64,000 bases of DNA, from positions 83,582 through 147,581 of the forward strand of contig JAIKVV010000079.1 in the NCBI GenBank assembly GCA_024685385.1. The letters are read 5' to 3'. A program made the translations under genes and the position numbers. A model generated the notes under the pieces. That model worked only from the letters and a program-made list of their open reading frames with translations, was not told where the DNA came from and did not search any database. The stretch's first letter is position 1; the number at the start of each line of letters is the position of its first letter. Below, piece after piece: positions 51,463 through 61,019 of this stretch. The DNA comes from Saccharofermentans sp. (GTDB lineage: Bacteria > Bacillota > Clostridia > Saccharofermentanales > Saccharofermentanaceae).

Positions 51463-51491
51463 TTGGTAAATCCTATAAATTAATATATAAT
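51463..51491 (+). promoter_or_regulatory. Glycogen operon promoter
   Basis: TTGGTA (51463-51468), 17 bases, TATAAT (51486-51491), about 70 bases before the glgB start. It should drive glgB-C-D-A and the GH13 gene. Confidence 0.8.
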
Positions 51492-51560
51492 AACCGTGTG
51501 GGGATATATCCTCTCAATTATGCGTTATATGCGCCAGATCAATGGTAAAGGAGATTCGTG

Positions 51561-53567
51561 ATGGATCAAGCTTATCTGTTTAACAAAGGCGAGAATTACA
51601 TGGCATATAATTTTCTCGGTGCCCATCCTTTCGAGAATGGGGAGGGAAAGAAAGGGTATATGTTCCGTGTCTGGGCGCCTAAAGCCAAATCTGTCAGTGT
51701 TATCGGTGACTTCAATGAATGGGATGCCGATGCTGATCAGATGTTTATGCTGGGAAATACCGGTATCTGGGAGAAGATAGTATACGGTGCCGAGCAATGG
51801 GACCGATATAAATACAGAGTCATTGGTGCGGATAACAGGATCTATGAGAAAGGTGATCCTTTCGCAAGGCATTTTGAAACAAGACCCAATAATGCCAGCA
51901 TTCTCTATGATCCCAATGACTATATCTGGGGTGATGATTATTACATAGAGCATGCAACCGATGCTCTTGAACCCAAGCCGATCAATATTTATGAGCTCCA
52001 TTTGGGAAGCTGGAGAAAGCACCCCGACGGCAATTTCATGTCTTACAGGGAACTTGCTCTGGATCTTGCAGATTACTGCAATAAGATGAACTATACCCAC
52101 GTTGAACTTATGCCGGTCCTGGAGCACCCTCTTGATGCTTCCTGGGGTTACCAGGTAACGGGCTATTATGCCGTTACCAGCAGATTCGGAACTCCCGCCG
52201 ATTTCAAGTTCATGGTGGATATCCTTCACCAGAACGGCATCGGAGTCCTTTTGGACTGGGTTCCCGCACACTTCCCGAAGAATCTCGAAGGCCTTGTCCG
52301 CTTTGACGGAACGCCTTGTTATGAATATTCGGATCCGAGGATCGGCGAGCACAGGGAGTGGGGGACATACGTTTTCGATTATTCGAAAAACGAAGTCCTC
52401 TCGTTCCTTATTTCAAATGCGATATTCTGGCTTGAAGAATACCATATAGACGGTCTGCGCGTTGATGCCGTATCGAGCATGCTCTACAGGGATTACGGAA
52501 GAACGCAGTACATCCCGAACAAGTACGGCGGAAACGAGAATCTTGAGGCGATAGAATTCTTCAAGAGACTTAATTCCATCGTAAGAAGAGAATATCCGAG
52601 AGTAATGATGATCGCCGAGGAATCCACGGCTTGGCCGAAGGTCTCACGTCCCGTGGAAGACGGCGGTCTGGGCTTTACCCATAAATGGAACATGGGCTGG
52701 ATGCATGACACACTGGATTATTTCTCGACCGATTCCTATGCGAGAGGCTGGCATCACGACCAGTTCTGCTTCTCCATGATGTATGCGGAATATGAAAATT
52801 ACATCCTGAGCCTTTCCCATGATGAAGTCGTTCACGGTAAATATTCCATGATCGACAAGATGCCCGGTGACATTTGGAGGAAGTTTGCTTCCCTCAGAAC
52901 GCTTTATCTTTATCAGATGAGTCATCCTGGCGCAAAATTGAATTTCATGGGATCGGAATTCGGCCAGTTCATCGAGTGGCGCTACTACGAAGAGCTCGAA
53001 TGGTTCCTTCTTGACTATGAATCTCACAGGCTCCTGCAGAATTTCTGTTCCGAACTCAACAAATTCTATAAGGAACATCCCCAGCTCTGGATCAATGATT
53101 ATAAGATCTGGGAAGGCTTTGAGTGGATCGATGCGACGGACACAAAGAACAATGTCTTCATCTATGCCCGCAAGTCAGCCAAGCCTGAAGAGAATGACAT
53201 CTATGTTGCTCTCAACATGGTTCCTCAGCCTCTTGAGGAATATAAGATCCCCGTTTATAAAGCCGGAACATACAGGATCGTCATGAATACGGATGACATG
53301 GTCCACGGCGGATCGGGTTATCCCACGGGAACAGATGCAAGGGGCTGCGTTGTCGCTTCCGATAAACCTTATAACGGCAAGCCTTACCACATTACGGTCA
53401 ATCTTCCTCCTCTTGCGGGAATCTACTTCATGAAGGTGGATGAACCTAAGCAGAAGAAAGCGGCTGCTAAGAAGCCGCAGGCAAAGAAGACTGTTGCGAA
53501 GAAGGCTCCTGCCAAGAAGCCTGCTGCGAAGAAGACAGCGGATAAAAAAGCAAAGAAAACGAAATAA
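51561..53567 (+). CDS. glgB: 1,4-alpha-glucan branching enzyme with Lys-rich tail
   Basis: About 668 residues. A CBM48 domain (YMFRVWAPKAKSVSVIGDFNEWD) precedes the GH13 barrel: ELHLGSW, GYYAVTSRFG, nucleophile Asp302 in GLRVDAVSSML, acid/base Glu353 in IAEESTAWP, and SLSHDEVVHGK. It makes alpha-1,6 branches in glycogen. The last 40 or so residues are not enzyme: a run of Ala-Lys-Lys-Pro units (KAAAKKPQAKK and so on), absent from typical branching enzymes. GTG at 51558 is also possible; ATG 51561 after AAAGGAG is preferred. First gene of the cluster. Confidence 0.95.
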   Translation: MDQAYLFNKGENYMAYNFLGAHPFENGEGKKGYMFRVWAPKAKSVSVIGDFNEWDADADQMFMLGNTGIWEKIVYGAEQWDRYKYRVIGADNRIYEKGDPFARHFETRPNNASILYDPNDYIWGDDYYIEHATDALEPKPINIYELHLGSWRKHPDGNFMSYRELALDLADYCNKMNYTHVELMPVLEHPLDASWGYQVTGYYAVTSRFGTPADFKFMVDILHQNGIGVLLDWVPAHFPKNLEGLVRFDGTPCYEYSDPRIGEHREWGTYVFDYSKNEVLSFLISNAIFWLEEYHIDGLRVDAVSSMLYRDYGRTQYIPNKYGGNENLEAIEFFKRLNSIVRREYPRVMMIAEESTAWPKVSRPVEDGGLGFTHKWNMGWMHDTLDYFSTDSYARGWHHDQFCFSMMYAEYENYILSLSHDEVVHGKYSMIDKMPGDIWRKFASLRTLYLYQMSHPGAKLNFMGSEFGQFIEWRYYEELEWFLLDYESHRLLQNFCSELNKFYKEHPQLWINDYKIWEGFEWIDATDTKNNVFIYARKSAKPEENDIYVALNMVPQPLEEYKIPVYKAGTYRIVMNTDDMVHGGSGYPTGTDARGCVVASDKPYNGKPYHITVNLPPLAGIYFMKVDEPKQKKAAAKKPQAKKTVAKKAPAKKPAAKKTADKKAKKTK

Positions 53568-53594
53568 CAATATAGACAGCGGAGGTAATTTAGT

Positions 53595-54854
53595 ATGGCA
53601 AAAGCTGATGTAGTTGCGATGATACTTGCCGGAGGACAGGGCTCGAGGCTCGGTGTTCTTACGAAGAAGATCGCAAAACCGGCGGTTCCGTTCGGAAGCC
53701 GTTACAGGATCATTGATTTCCCTTTGAGCAATTGTGTTAATTCCGGGATCGAGATCGTAGGCGTGCTTTCCCAATATCAGCCGCTTGCACTTAATACATA
53801 CGTCGGAAACGGTCACCCATGGGACCTTGACCGTAACAACGCGGGTGCTTACATCCTGCCTCCTTTCCAGAGAAACGGAAGTTCGGACTGGTACAAGGGA
53901 ACTGCGAATGCCATCTATCAGAACAGGGATTTTCTTGATGACTATAATCCCAAATACGTCGTCATCCTTTCCGGTGACCATATCTATAAGATGGATTATT
54001 CGGCAATGCTTAAAGCCCATATCGAAAAGGGCGCCGATGCTACGATCGCAGTTTATGAGGTGCCTTGGGAGGAAGCTCCGAGATTCGGAATCCTTAATAC
54101 CAAGGATGATGACACGATCGAGGAATTCGTCGAAAAGCCTGCAGAACCCAAGAGCAATCTGGCTTCGATGGGCGTATATATTTTCACTTGGAATGTTTTG
54201 AGAGAAGCACTTATCGCCGATGAAGCAGATCCCGATTCCAATAACGATTTCGGAAAGAACATCGTCCCGATGCTCCTGAACGAAGGCAAGAAACTCTGCG
54301 CTTACAGATTTTCGGGATACTGGAAAGATGTCGGAACGATCTCTTCTTTGTGGGAGACCAACATGGATATCCTGGATAAGCCTGAAGAGATCAATCTCGT
54401 TGACAGATCATGGAAGATCTTTTCGAGAAACCCTGTCAAGCCTTCACATTTCATAGGGCAGGGGGCAAGGGTCAAAGATTCCGCTCTGACAGACGGATGC
54501 CGTATTTACGGTGATGTCGAGCACTCCGTTCTTTCCAACTCAGTAATAGTCGAGAGGGGCGCCGTTGTTAAGGACTGCGTGCTCCTTCCGGGTGTCGTTG
54601 TTAAAGAGGGCGCCCATATCGAGCGCTGCATCGTTGACTTCGGAACGATAATCGGAAAAGACTGCAAAGCGGGTTCTTTTGTTGACGGTGAAGGCCCCTA
54701 TACCAATAAGAAATTGTGCTCGGAAGGCATCTGCGTTTTCGAAAGAGGACTTAAGATCAAGGACGGAGCAGTCATTCCCGCAAACAGCATGGTCGATGTG
54801 GATATCGAGGTTCCTGAAGATCAGGCGATCATCGAATCGACATTCAGAGTATAA
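53595..54854 (+). CDS. glgC: Glucose-1-phosphate adenylyltransferase
   Basis: 419 residues, the size of Glg[44 protein letters not shown] is the nucleotidyltransferase N terminus; [34 protein letters not shown] and [10 protein letters not shown] follow, then left-handed beta-helix turns from about residue 290. It makes ADP-glucose, the committed step of glycogen synthesis. GGAGG precedes the ATG. Second of the glg genes; in Firmicutes GlgC works with GlgD encoded next. Confidence 0.97.
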   Translation: MAKADVVAMILAGGQGSRLGVLTKKIAKPAVPFGSRYRIIDFPLSNCVNSGIEIVGVLSQYQPLALNTYVGNGHPWDLDRNNAGAYILPPFQRNGSSDWYKGTANAIYQNRDFLDDYNPKYVVILSGDHIYKMDYSAMLKAHIEKGADATIAVYEVPWEEAPRFGILNTKDDDTIEEFVEKPAEPKSNLASMGVYIFTWNVLREALIADEADPDSNNDFGKNIVPMLLNEGKKLCAYRFSGYWKDVGTISSLWETNMDILDKPEEINLVDRSWKIFSRNPVKPSHFIGQGARVKDSALTDGCRIYGDVEHSVLSNSVIVERGAVVKDCVLLPGVVVKEGAHIERCIVDFGTIIGKDCKAGSFVDGEGPYTNKKLCSEGICVFERGLKIKDGAVIPANSMVDVDIEVPEDQAIIESTFRV

Positions 54855-54868
54855 GGAGGAGATGAAGA

Positions 54869-55978
54869 ATGTTTAATAATGCAATGGGTCTTATCCTGGC
54901 GGATAACAAGAAGATATCATTAGGCGAACTTTCCAATCCCCGAGCCTTGTCGGCTATGCCTTTCGCGGGAAGATACAGGATCATTGACTTCATCCTTTCG
55001 GATATGGTCAATTCCGGCATAAAGAACGTAGGCGTTCTGACATATAACAAGTATAAGTCGCTCATGGACCACCTGGGCACGGGATCCGCATGGTCACTCG
55101 ACAGAAAGAATGACGGTCTTCATATCCTGCCGCCTTACGTTAATTCCGAGGCGACTGCTATCGCATCAGATGAGGAACTTACGGGTGTCATTGATTTCTT
55201 GAGACAGTCAAGGACAAAGTATGTTATCGTCTCAGCTTGTAATGTAGTTCTTAATACGACATTTGATGAGTTTATAAAATCCCATGAGGATGTCGGAGCA
55301 GACATTTCCGTAATGTATAACCGTGACGGAACGAAATACGGAAGCCCTTCATATATCCTTGAAACTGACGCTGACGGATTTGTAAAGGACATGCTCTACA
55401 ATCCTCCCAAGCCCGCATCTTCCAAGAGTTCTCTCGGGATCCTCTGTCTCAGAAGGGATCTTCTGATCGATATACTTGCAAAACAGATGGCTCACGGAGT
55501 TACTCATTTCGGTATCCATTCGATCGTCAAGATGTACGATGAGCTTAAGGTTCACGGATTTGAGTATTCGGGTATCGCCCTCAGGATCAACAGCGTTCAG
55601 GCGTATTTCAATGCTTCCATGACGCTTCTTGAGGATTCCGTCATGATCGATCTTTTCTCATCGGGACAGCCGATCTATACCAAGGTCAAGGACGAGGCGC
55701 CGACACTGTACTTTGACAATGCCGACGTTTCCTCGAGTATCATATCAGACGGTTGCCGCATCTACGGCAAAGTGGAAGATTCAGTAATCTTCAGAAGTGT
55801 TACGGTCGCAAAGAATACGACGCTGAAGAATTGTATCGTAATGCAGGATGCTCACATTTCCGAAAATTGTAATCTCGAAAATGTCATCCTGGACAAGAAT
55901 GCGTTCGTAAGACCGGGTGTAAGACTTGTCGGTCATCCGGAATATCCGATCGTAATCGGAAAGGGAGCAGGTATCTGA
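54869..55978 (+). CDS. glgD: Glucose-1-phosphate adenylyltransferase regulatory subunit GlgD
   Basis: 369 residues. A GlgC paralogue lacking the intact nucleotide loop: the start reads MGLILADNKKISLGELSNPRALSAMPFAGRYRIIDFILSDMVNSG instead of the Gly-rich AGGQGSRL. Later parts keep the fold (ILPPYVN, ISDGCRIYGKVEDSVIF in the beta-helix). Known in Firmicutes to activate GlgC. Strong AAGGAGGA before the ATG. It ends three bases before glgA. Confidence 0.94.
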   Translation: MFNNAMGLILADNKKISLGELSNPRALSAMPFAGRYRIIDFILSDMVNSGIKNVGVLTYNKYKSLMDHLGTGSAWSLDRKNDGLHILPPYVNSEATAIASDEELTGVIDFLRQSRTKYVIVSACNVVLNTTFDEFIKSHEDVGADISVMYNRDGTKYGSPSYILETDADGFVKDMLYNPPKPASSKSSLGILCLRRDLLIDILAKQMAHGVTHFGIHSIVKMYDELKVHGFEYSGIALRINSVQAYFNASMTLLEDSVMIDLFSSGQPIYTKVKDEAPTLYFDNADVSSSIISDGCRIYGKVEDSVIFRSVTVAKNTTLKNCIVMQDAHISENCNLENVILDKNAFVRPGVRLVGHPEYPIVIGKGAGI

Positions 55979-55980
55979 TA

Positions 55981-57636
55981 ATGGAAAACAAGATCAAAGT
56001 CTTAATGGCGACATCCGAATGCAGTCCTTTCGTTAAAGTCGGTGGACTTGCAGACGTTGTAGGGGCTCTGCCTGTCGAACTTAATAAGCAGGGTCTGGAT
56101 GCCAGGGTCATACTGCCTTTGTACCGCAAGGTCAAGATCAAGTATGCCGACAGTCTGAACTTCATGGGCTGGAAGATGGTCCACATGGGCTGGAGGTCGC
56201 TTTATGCGGGACTCTTTTCGCTCGAGATGAACGGAACTATGTTCTATTTTGTCGATAATGAATACTATTTCAACTTCGATCAGATCTATGTTGAATATGT
56301 TTTCGACATCGAAAGATATTGTTTCTTCCAGCGAGCTGTTCTCGATTTCATGGGTGACTTCATGGATTTCGAGCCGAATGTCCTCCATTGTCACGATTGG
56401 CAGACAGGCATGATGCCGATGCTTCTGGATGCTCATTTCAAGAAGAACGGTTACCATACGGATGTTCAGACAGTTTATACCATCCATAATCTCAAATATC
56501 AGGGTGTTCACAGCATCGATGTAGTTAAGGAGATGCTGGATCTTCCGGGAGAATATTTAAGGGATGATTTCTGTATCCAGGATCAGGCGATCAACATGCT
56601 CAAGGCCGGAATCGTGTTCTCCAATTCCGTAACTACCGTATCTCCGACCTATGCTTATGAGATCATGACCGACTACTACGGCGAAGGCCTTAACTATACT
56701 CTGCAGAAATATGCATATAAGGTTTCCGGTATCCTTAACGGCATGAACGATCTGGAATATAATCCCAAGAACGATGACAAGATCCCCATGAAATATACCG
56801 TCAAATCTTATGAGAAGGGGAAGGCCGCCTGTAAGAAATCCCTGCAGGAGCAGCTGGGTCTTGATGTCAATCCCGGAGCTCCTCTTTGTGCCATGATCTC
56901 CCGTCTTGTTGACCAGAAAGGCTTGGATCTCCTGCTCTACGTCATAGAGGAAATGCTTTACGACGGAATGCAGATAGTCATCCTCGGAACAGGAGACCCC
57001 TACTATGAAAGGGCTCTTGCCGACATTGCATCAAATCACCGTGGCGCGATGTGCGCTTGCATCGATTTTGACAGCGGTCTTGCACATACGATCTATGCCG
57101 GATCCGATATATTCCTGATGCCTTCCATCTTTGAACCCTGCGGTCTGTCCCAGCTCGTGGCAATGGCATACGGTTCCGTTCCGGTCGTAAGAGAGACGGG
57201 CGGACTTAAGGATACCGTAACGCCTTATAACGAATATACAGGCGAGGGCAACGGTTTCTCCTTTGCTAACATCAATGCTCACGAATTCCTTTTCGTTACA
57301 AAGTATGCCGCTGATCTTTACCGTAACCAGAAAGACGTCTGGAAGAAGATAATCGAGACTGGCATGAAGGGTGACTATTCCTGGAAGAAGAGTGCAGGCG
57401 AATATGCAGGTCTCTTCTCGCTCATCACGGGTATTCCTCTCGAAACGGTAAAAGAAGAGCCTGCTGAAGAGAAGAAGGAAGAAGAAAAAGCAGAAGAAAA
57501 GCTGCAGGAAAGCAAGGATGCTGATGTAAAAGAAGAAGCAAAACCTGCCGTAAAGAAAGCCGCTAAGACAGCTAAACCCAAGGCTTCATCTGCAAAGAAG
57601 ACAACTGCAAAGAAAGTAAAGAAGAAAGAGGACTAA
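55981..57636 (+). CDS. glgA: Glycogen synthase with C-terminal Lys/Glu tail
   Basis: 551 residues, about 70 more than usual. The GT5 enzyme extends glycogen with ADP-glucose: KVLMATSECSPFVKVGGLADVVGALP (ADP-glucose site), HCHDWQTGMMP, YTIHNLKYQG, VSPTYAYEI, and SIFEPCGLSQLVAMAYGSVPVVRETGGLKDTV (retaining GT-B C-terminal motif). From about residue 490 the tail is Glu- and then Lys/Ala-rich, without known domain, and resembles the tail of GlgB encoded upstream. Gap to glgD is two bases. Confidence 0.95.
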   Translation: MENKIKVLMATSECSPFVKVGGLADVVGALPVELNKQGLDARVILPLYRKVKIKYADSLNFMGWKMVHMGWRSLYAGLFSLEMNGTMFYFVDNEYYFNFDQIYVEYVFDIERYCFFQRAVLDFMGDFMDFEPNVLHCHDWQTGMMPMLLDAHFKKNGYHTDVQTVYTIHNLKYQGVHSIDVVKEMLDLPGEYLRDDFCIQDQAINMLKAGIVFSNSVTTVSPTYAYEIMTDYYGEGLNYTLQKYAYKVSGILNGMNDLEYNPKNDDKIPMKYTVKSYEKGKAACKKSLQEQLGLDVNPGAPLCAMISRLVDQKGLDLLLYVIEEMLYDGMQIVILGTGDPYYERALADIASNHRGAMCACIDFDSGLAHTIYAGSDIFLMPSIFEPCGLSQLVAMAYGSVPVVRETGGLKDTVTPYNEYTGEGNGFSFANINAHEFLFVTKYAADLYRNQKDVWKKIIETGMKGDYSWKKSAGEYAGLFSLITGIPLETVKEEPAEEKKEEEKAEEKLQESKDADVKEEAKPAVKKAAKTAKPKASSAKKTTAKKVKKKED

Positions 57637-57639
57637 GAT

Positions 57640-59706
57640 ATGGCCGATCCTTCGGCAGCAGATATCTACAATAAGAATTCAGCGCGAGACGTGACATTTC
57701 ACGCCTCGCGTTTGACCGAATACAGGGATCCGCTTGGCGCATGTCCTGCGGATGCTCAGGTTTCTTTGTGTCTGGATGTGGAGGAAGGTGCATCTGAAGT
57801 CACTCTCTGTTATACTTACGGGCTTTATTCATTCTCCTACCACGAAGAACCGATGCACAGGCTCTCCGTAAGGAGATTCAGAACGGAACTTAAACTCCCC
57901 CACGAACCGGGCATATTGTTCTATTGGTTCAGATACATCAATTCAGAGGTGCAGACTGTCTACTATGCCGCGTCCGAAGACAAAAAGGACGGCGAGGGTA
58001 CTATATATTCTGATCCGCCCCGTGTCGGACCTGACGAAGACAAGTATCCTTTTGCTTTCCAGATCACGGTCTACAAAAAGGATTTTGTTACTCCGGATGC
58101 AATAAAGGGTGCCGTTATCTATCAGATATTTCCTGACAGGTTCAGGAGAGATGCCTTTTTCGACTACGATAAGATGGTCAATGCCGGAGACCGCCCGGAA
58201 CGCATATTTCACAGGAGCTGGTATGAGGATGTTGACATAGAAGGCAAACCCGAGACAGGCTATCTCGCGTGTGATTTTTACGGGGGTTCTCTTGACGGTA
58301 TCTGCGAAAAGCTTGACTATATCAAGAGTTTGGGTACGGATATTATCTATCTGAATCCCATATTCTGTGCCCGTTCTTCACACCGTTACGATACTGCAGA
58401 TTATCTTAATGTCGATCCCATATTGGGAGGCAATTCGGCATTTTCTAAACTTGTATCAACGGCTGCTGCCATGGGGATAAAAGTAATAATCGACGGTGTT
58501 TTCAGCCATACCGGTGCAGATTCGATATATTTCAACAAATTCGGAAGATTCGACGGTACCGGTGCTTACGAGTCATATTGTGAATCAAAAGAGAGTCCTT
58601 ACAGAACATGGTATAACTTCTACAAAGACGAGAACGGGAACGTCAATTACGACTCTTGGTGGGGATTCCCGGATCTTCCGAACGTTAACGAAGATGACCT
58701 GGCATACAGGAACTTTGTCTTTGGTGAAGACGGTGTTGTGGATAAATGGACAAAAGAGGGCGCAGGGGGCATCAGACTGGATGTTTCAGATGAGCTGCCC
58801 GACAGTTTTATCCGCCAGATGAGGGATACATTAAAAGAGAAGACAAATGGCGAAGGGATCCTGATCGGTGAGGTCTGGGAGGATGCGAGCAATAAATGCA
58901 GTTACGGATCTTACAGGGACTTTATCCTTGGAAATACACACGATTCCGTAATGGGGTATCCCTTCCGCAAGAACCTTCTGGATTACCTTTGCGGCTATAT
59001 CGGAGCTGATGTTCTTGATGCCAGGCTTGAAGGCTACAGGGAAAGATATCCCGCCGAAGCATATTTTTCGATAATGAATCTCGTGTCATCTCACGATGTT
59101 CCCCGTATCCTTACTGCTTTAAGCAAGCCCTGCGATACGGATGACAGGACCATACAGAAGGACATGAAGGTGGATCCTTCGATCTTTGACGATTGTGTAA
59201 GACTTTCAAGGATCGCATTTGCGATACAGATCGGATATATAGGTTCCGCTTCGATCTACTACGGTGATGAAGTCCTGATGGAAGGCTATAAAGACCCGTT
59301 TAACAGAAGAACATATCCCTGGGAAAGGCTAAATCTGAAACAGGTAGAAAACCTTATGTTTACGCGCCGCATCGCCAGATTAAGGACCGATAACGGGTGC
59401 CTTAGGACCGGATTTTACAGGACTTTGGCGGCTGAAGGGGGACTTTTTGTTTTCGAAAGATTTCTTAAGGACGGAAAGGATTTCTTCGGTAAGGAAGTTA
59501 CGGGAAGCCACAGGATAGCATTGTTTACCAATATTTCCTGTGAGCCGGTATATATATCGGTTGATGACAGGGGAGACGGCCTTGCCGTAAAAAGGGAAGA
59601 TAAGCTCCCGGGTCCCCTGATCGACAGATACATAATCGGTGGAGTTAATAAAGGACGTATGGAAATGGGCCTTGCGCCAAGATCCTTTGTCTTTGTTATA
59701 TACTGA
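57640..59706 (+). CDS. GH13 alpha-amylase family enzyme (neopullulanase-like)
   Basis: 688 residues, no signal peptide, so cytosolic. Three N-terminal beta-rich segments come before the barrel, which starts at GAVIYQIFPDRF. The four GH13 regions are present: DGVFSHTG (Asp285), GIRLDVSDE (nucleophile Asp381), GEVWED (acid/base Glu411) and SSHD (Asp486). The IYQIFPDRF start and domain layout are like neopullulanase/cyclomaltodextrinase, which cut alpha-1,4 (and some alpha-1,6) bonds of glycogen breakdown products. It lies two codons after glgA, so it probably trims glycogen or imported maltodextrins. Subfamily is not certain. Confidence 0.88.
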   Translation: MADPSAADIYNKNSARDVTFHASRLTEYRDPLGACPADAQVSLCLDVEEGASEVTLCYTYGLYSFSYHEEPMHRLSVRRFRTELKLPHEPGILFYWFRYINSEVQTVYYAASEDKKDGEGTIYSDPPRVGPDEDKYPFAFQITVYKKDFVTPDAIKGAVIYQIFPDRFRRDAFFDYDKMVNAGDRPERIFHRSWYEDVDIEGKPETGYLACDFYGGSLDGICEKLDYIKSLGTDIIYLNPIFCARSSHRYDTADYLNVDPILGGNSAFSKLVSTAAAMGIKVIIDGVFSHTGADSIYFNKFGRFDGTGAYESYCESKESPYRTWYNFYKDENGNVNYDSWWGFPDLPNVNEDDLAYRNFVFGEDGVVDKWTKEGAGGIRLDVSDELPDSFIRQMRDTLKEKTNGEGILIGEVWEDASNKCSYGSYRDFILGNTHDSVMGYPFRKNLLDYLCGYIGADVLDARLEGYRERYPAEAYFSIMNLVSSHDVPRILTALSKPCDTDDRTIQKDMKVDPSIFDDCVRLSRIAFAIQIGYIGSASIYYGDEVLMEGYKDPFNRRTYPWERLNLKQVENLMFTRRIARLRTDNGCLRTGFYRTLAAEGGLFVFERFLKDGKDFFGKEVTGSHRIALFTNISCEPVYISVDDRGDGLAVKREDKLPGPLIDRYIIGGVNKGRMEMGLAPRSFVFVIY

Positions 59707-59736
59707 AAACAGATCAAATAAGAGGAGGATGATATC

Positions 59737-60837
59737 ATGGCTGAAAACATTGATGCCGAGAACAAGATCGTTTCCGAGACCACAATGGACATTACCGACA
59801 AGAAGTGTCCTAACTGTGCCGCAACAGTTGAATACGATCCTGCCACTCTGAGCATGTCATGTCCGTTCTGCGGTTATTCCAGAAAACTTCCCTCTCCCGA
59901 GGAGACGAAGGAAGTTGAAGAGTTGGACTTTGAAGCAGCTAAGCTGAGGCAGAGTCTGGATTGGGGAACATCCAAGAAGAGCATCGTTTGTAAGATGTGC
60001 GGAGGAGAAGCGGTCTACGATGAAGCCATGACCGCAGGCAACTGTCCTTTCTGCGGTTCGACCAGTGTCATGCCGGTCGATCAGGATGAGAACATCATGG
60101 CTCCGGGAGGAGTAGTTCCTTTCGAGATCACAAATCAGAAGGCAGAAGAACTCTTCAGCAGATGGCTCAAAGGCAAGCTTTTTGCTCCCAATGCCGCAAA
60201 ACAGAGCTGCAAGGCAGAAAACTTCTGCGGTCTTTATCTTCCTTACTGGACATACGATTCCCAGACAACATCTTCATATGTTGCCAAACTCGGTTATGAG
60301 AAGAAGGATTCTGAAGGGAAGGTAGTAAGTGTTGACTGGAGGACATACCGTGGAATCTACGATGAGTTCATCGATGATGAAGTGGTATATGCAAGCAAAA
60401 AGACCAAGAACCCGTATATCAATGCCGTATCTACATTCGATTTTTCCAAACTCCGTACATATTCTCCGGAGTTTATAGCCGGATTTGCTGCCGAGCGTTA
60501 TACGGTAGGTCTTGACGAAGGTTGGGAAACGGCAAAGAAGTCCATATCTGCAAAACTCCGTTCACATCTTACAAACCAATTGAGACAGAGATACAGACCT
60601 GACAGGTTTGGAAGTCTCAATATGTCGACCGCATTTGACAAGGTTACTTTTAAATATATCCTCGCTCCTATCTGGATCGCAAATTTCAAGTTCAACAACA
60701 AGACATATTCTCTTGCTGTCAACGGGCAGACCGGCAAGGTTTCCGGAAGCGCACCGGTATCTCCGATCAAGGTCATAATCGCAATTGCGATCATCATCGC
60801 TATATTTGCTCTTTGTTATTATTTCATGCAAGGATAA
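59737..60837 (+). CDS. TFIIB-type zinc-ribbon membrane protein
   Basis: 366 residues. Two zinc-ribbon units lie near the N terminus, CPNCAATVEYDPATLSMSC with CPFCGYS and CKMCGGEAVYDEAM with CPFCGS; the family is annotated as TFIIB-type zinc-ribbon proteins in Firmicutes. A middle domain of unknown fold (FCGLYLPYWTYDSQTTSSYVA, YINAVSTFDFSKL) precedes one C-terminal helix (VIIAIAIIIAIFALCYYF). No function is known. GGAGG precedes the ATG; it lies 30 bases after the GH13 gene and may be the last gene of the glycogen transcript. A strong terminator follows. Confidence 0.82.
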   Translation: MAENIDAENKIVSETTMDITDKKCPNCAATVEYDPATLSMSCPFCGYSRKLPSPEETKEVEELDFEAAKLRQSLDWGTSKKSIVCKMCGGEAVYDEAMTAGNCPFCGSTSVMPVDQDENIMAPGGVVPFEITNQKAEELFSRWLKGKLFAPNAAKQSCKAENFCGLYLPYWTYDSQTTSSYVAKLGYEKKDSEGKVVSVDWRTYRGIYDEFIDDEVVYASKKTKNPYINAVSTFDFSKLRTYSPEFIAGFAAERYTVGLDEGWETAKKSISAKLRSHLTNQLRQRYRPDRFGSLNMSTAFDKVTFKYILAPIWIANFKFNNKTYSLAVNGQTGKVSGSAPVSPIKVIIAIAIIIAIFALCYYFMQG

Positions 60838-60863
60838 GCGAAAAATCAATCTAAAAGGGAACA

Positions 60864-60899
60864 GACCCCGGCATTTTCGAATGCCGGGGTCTTCTTTTT
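60864..60899 (+). terminator. Terminator after the zinc-ribbon gene
   Basis: GACCCCGGCATT (60864-60875) pairs perfectly with AATGCCGGGGTC (60880-60891) around TTCG, followed by TTCTTTTTG. Confidence 0.92.
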
Positions 60900-60900
60900 G

Positions 60901-60978
60901 AAATTGTGGCAAAATTGTGAAATTGTGCATATATATATAAATATTAATATTGTATTTTATTAATATAATATATATAAT
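60901..60978 (+). promoter_or_regulatory. A/T-rich promoter region with AAATTGTG repeats before the adhesin gene
   Basis: AAATTGTG occurs three times (60901, 60912 and 60920), then an A/T stretch with TATAAT at 60973-60978, 42 bases before the adhesin ATG. No -35 consensus stands at the right distance. The repeats could bind a regulator; transcription start is not certain. Confidence 0.5.
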
Positions 60979-61019
60979 ACTGAAGATTTATTCTCTATAT
61001 TGTGGCGAGGAATATTTTT

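Noticed and set aside
53595-55978. Recent duplication of glgC
   Set aside because: The second copy is the known divergent GlgD, not a recent duplicate; the active-site loop is changed throughout.
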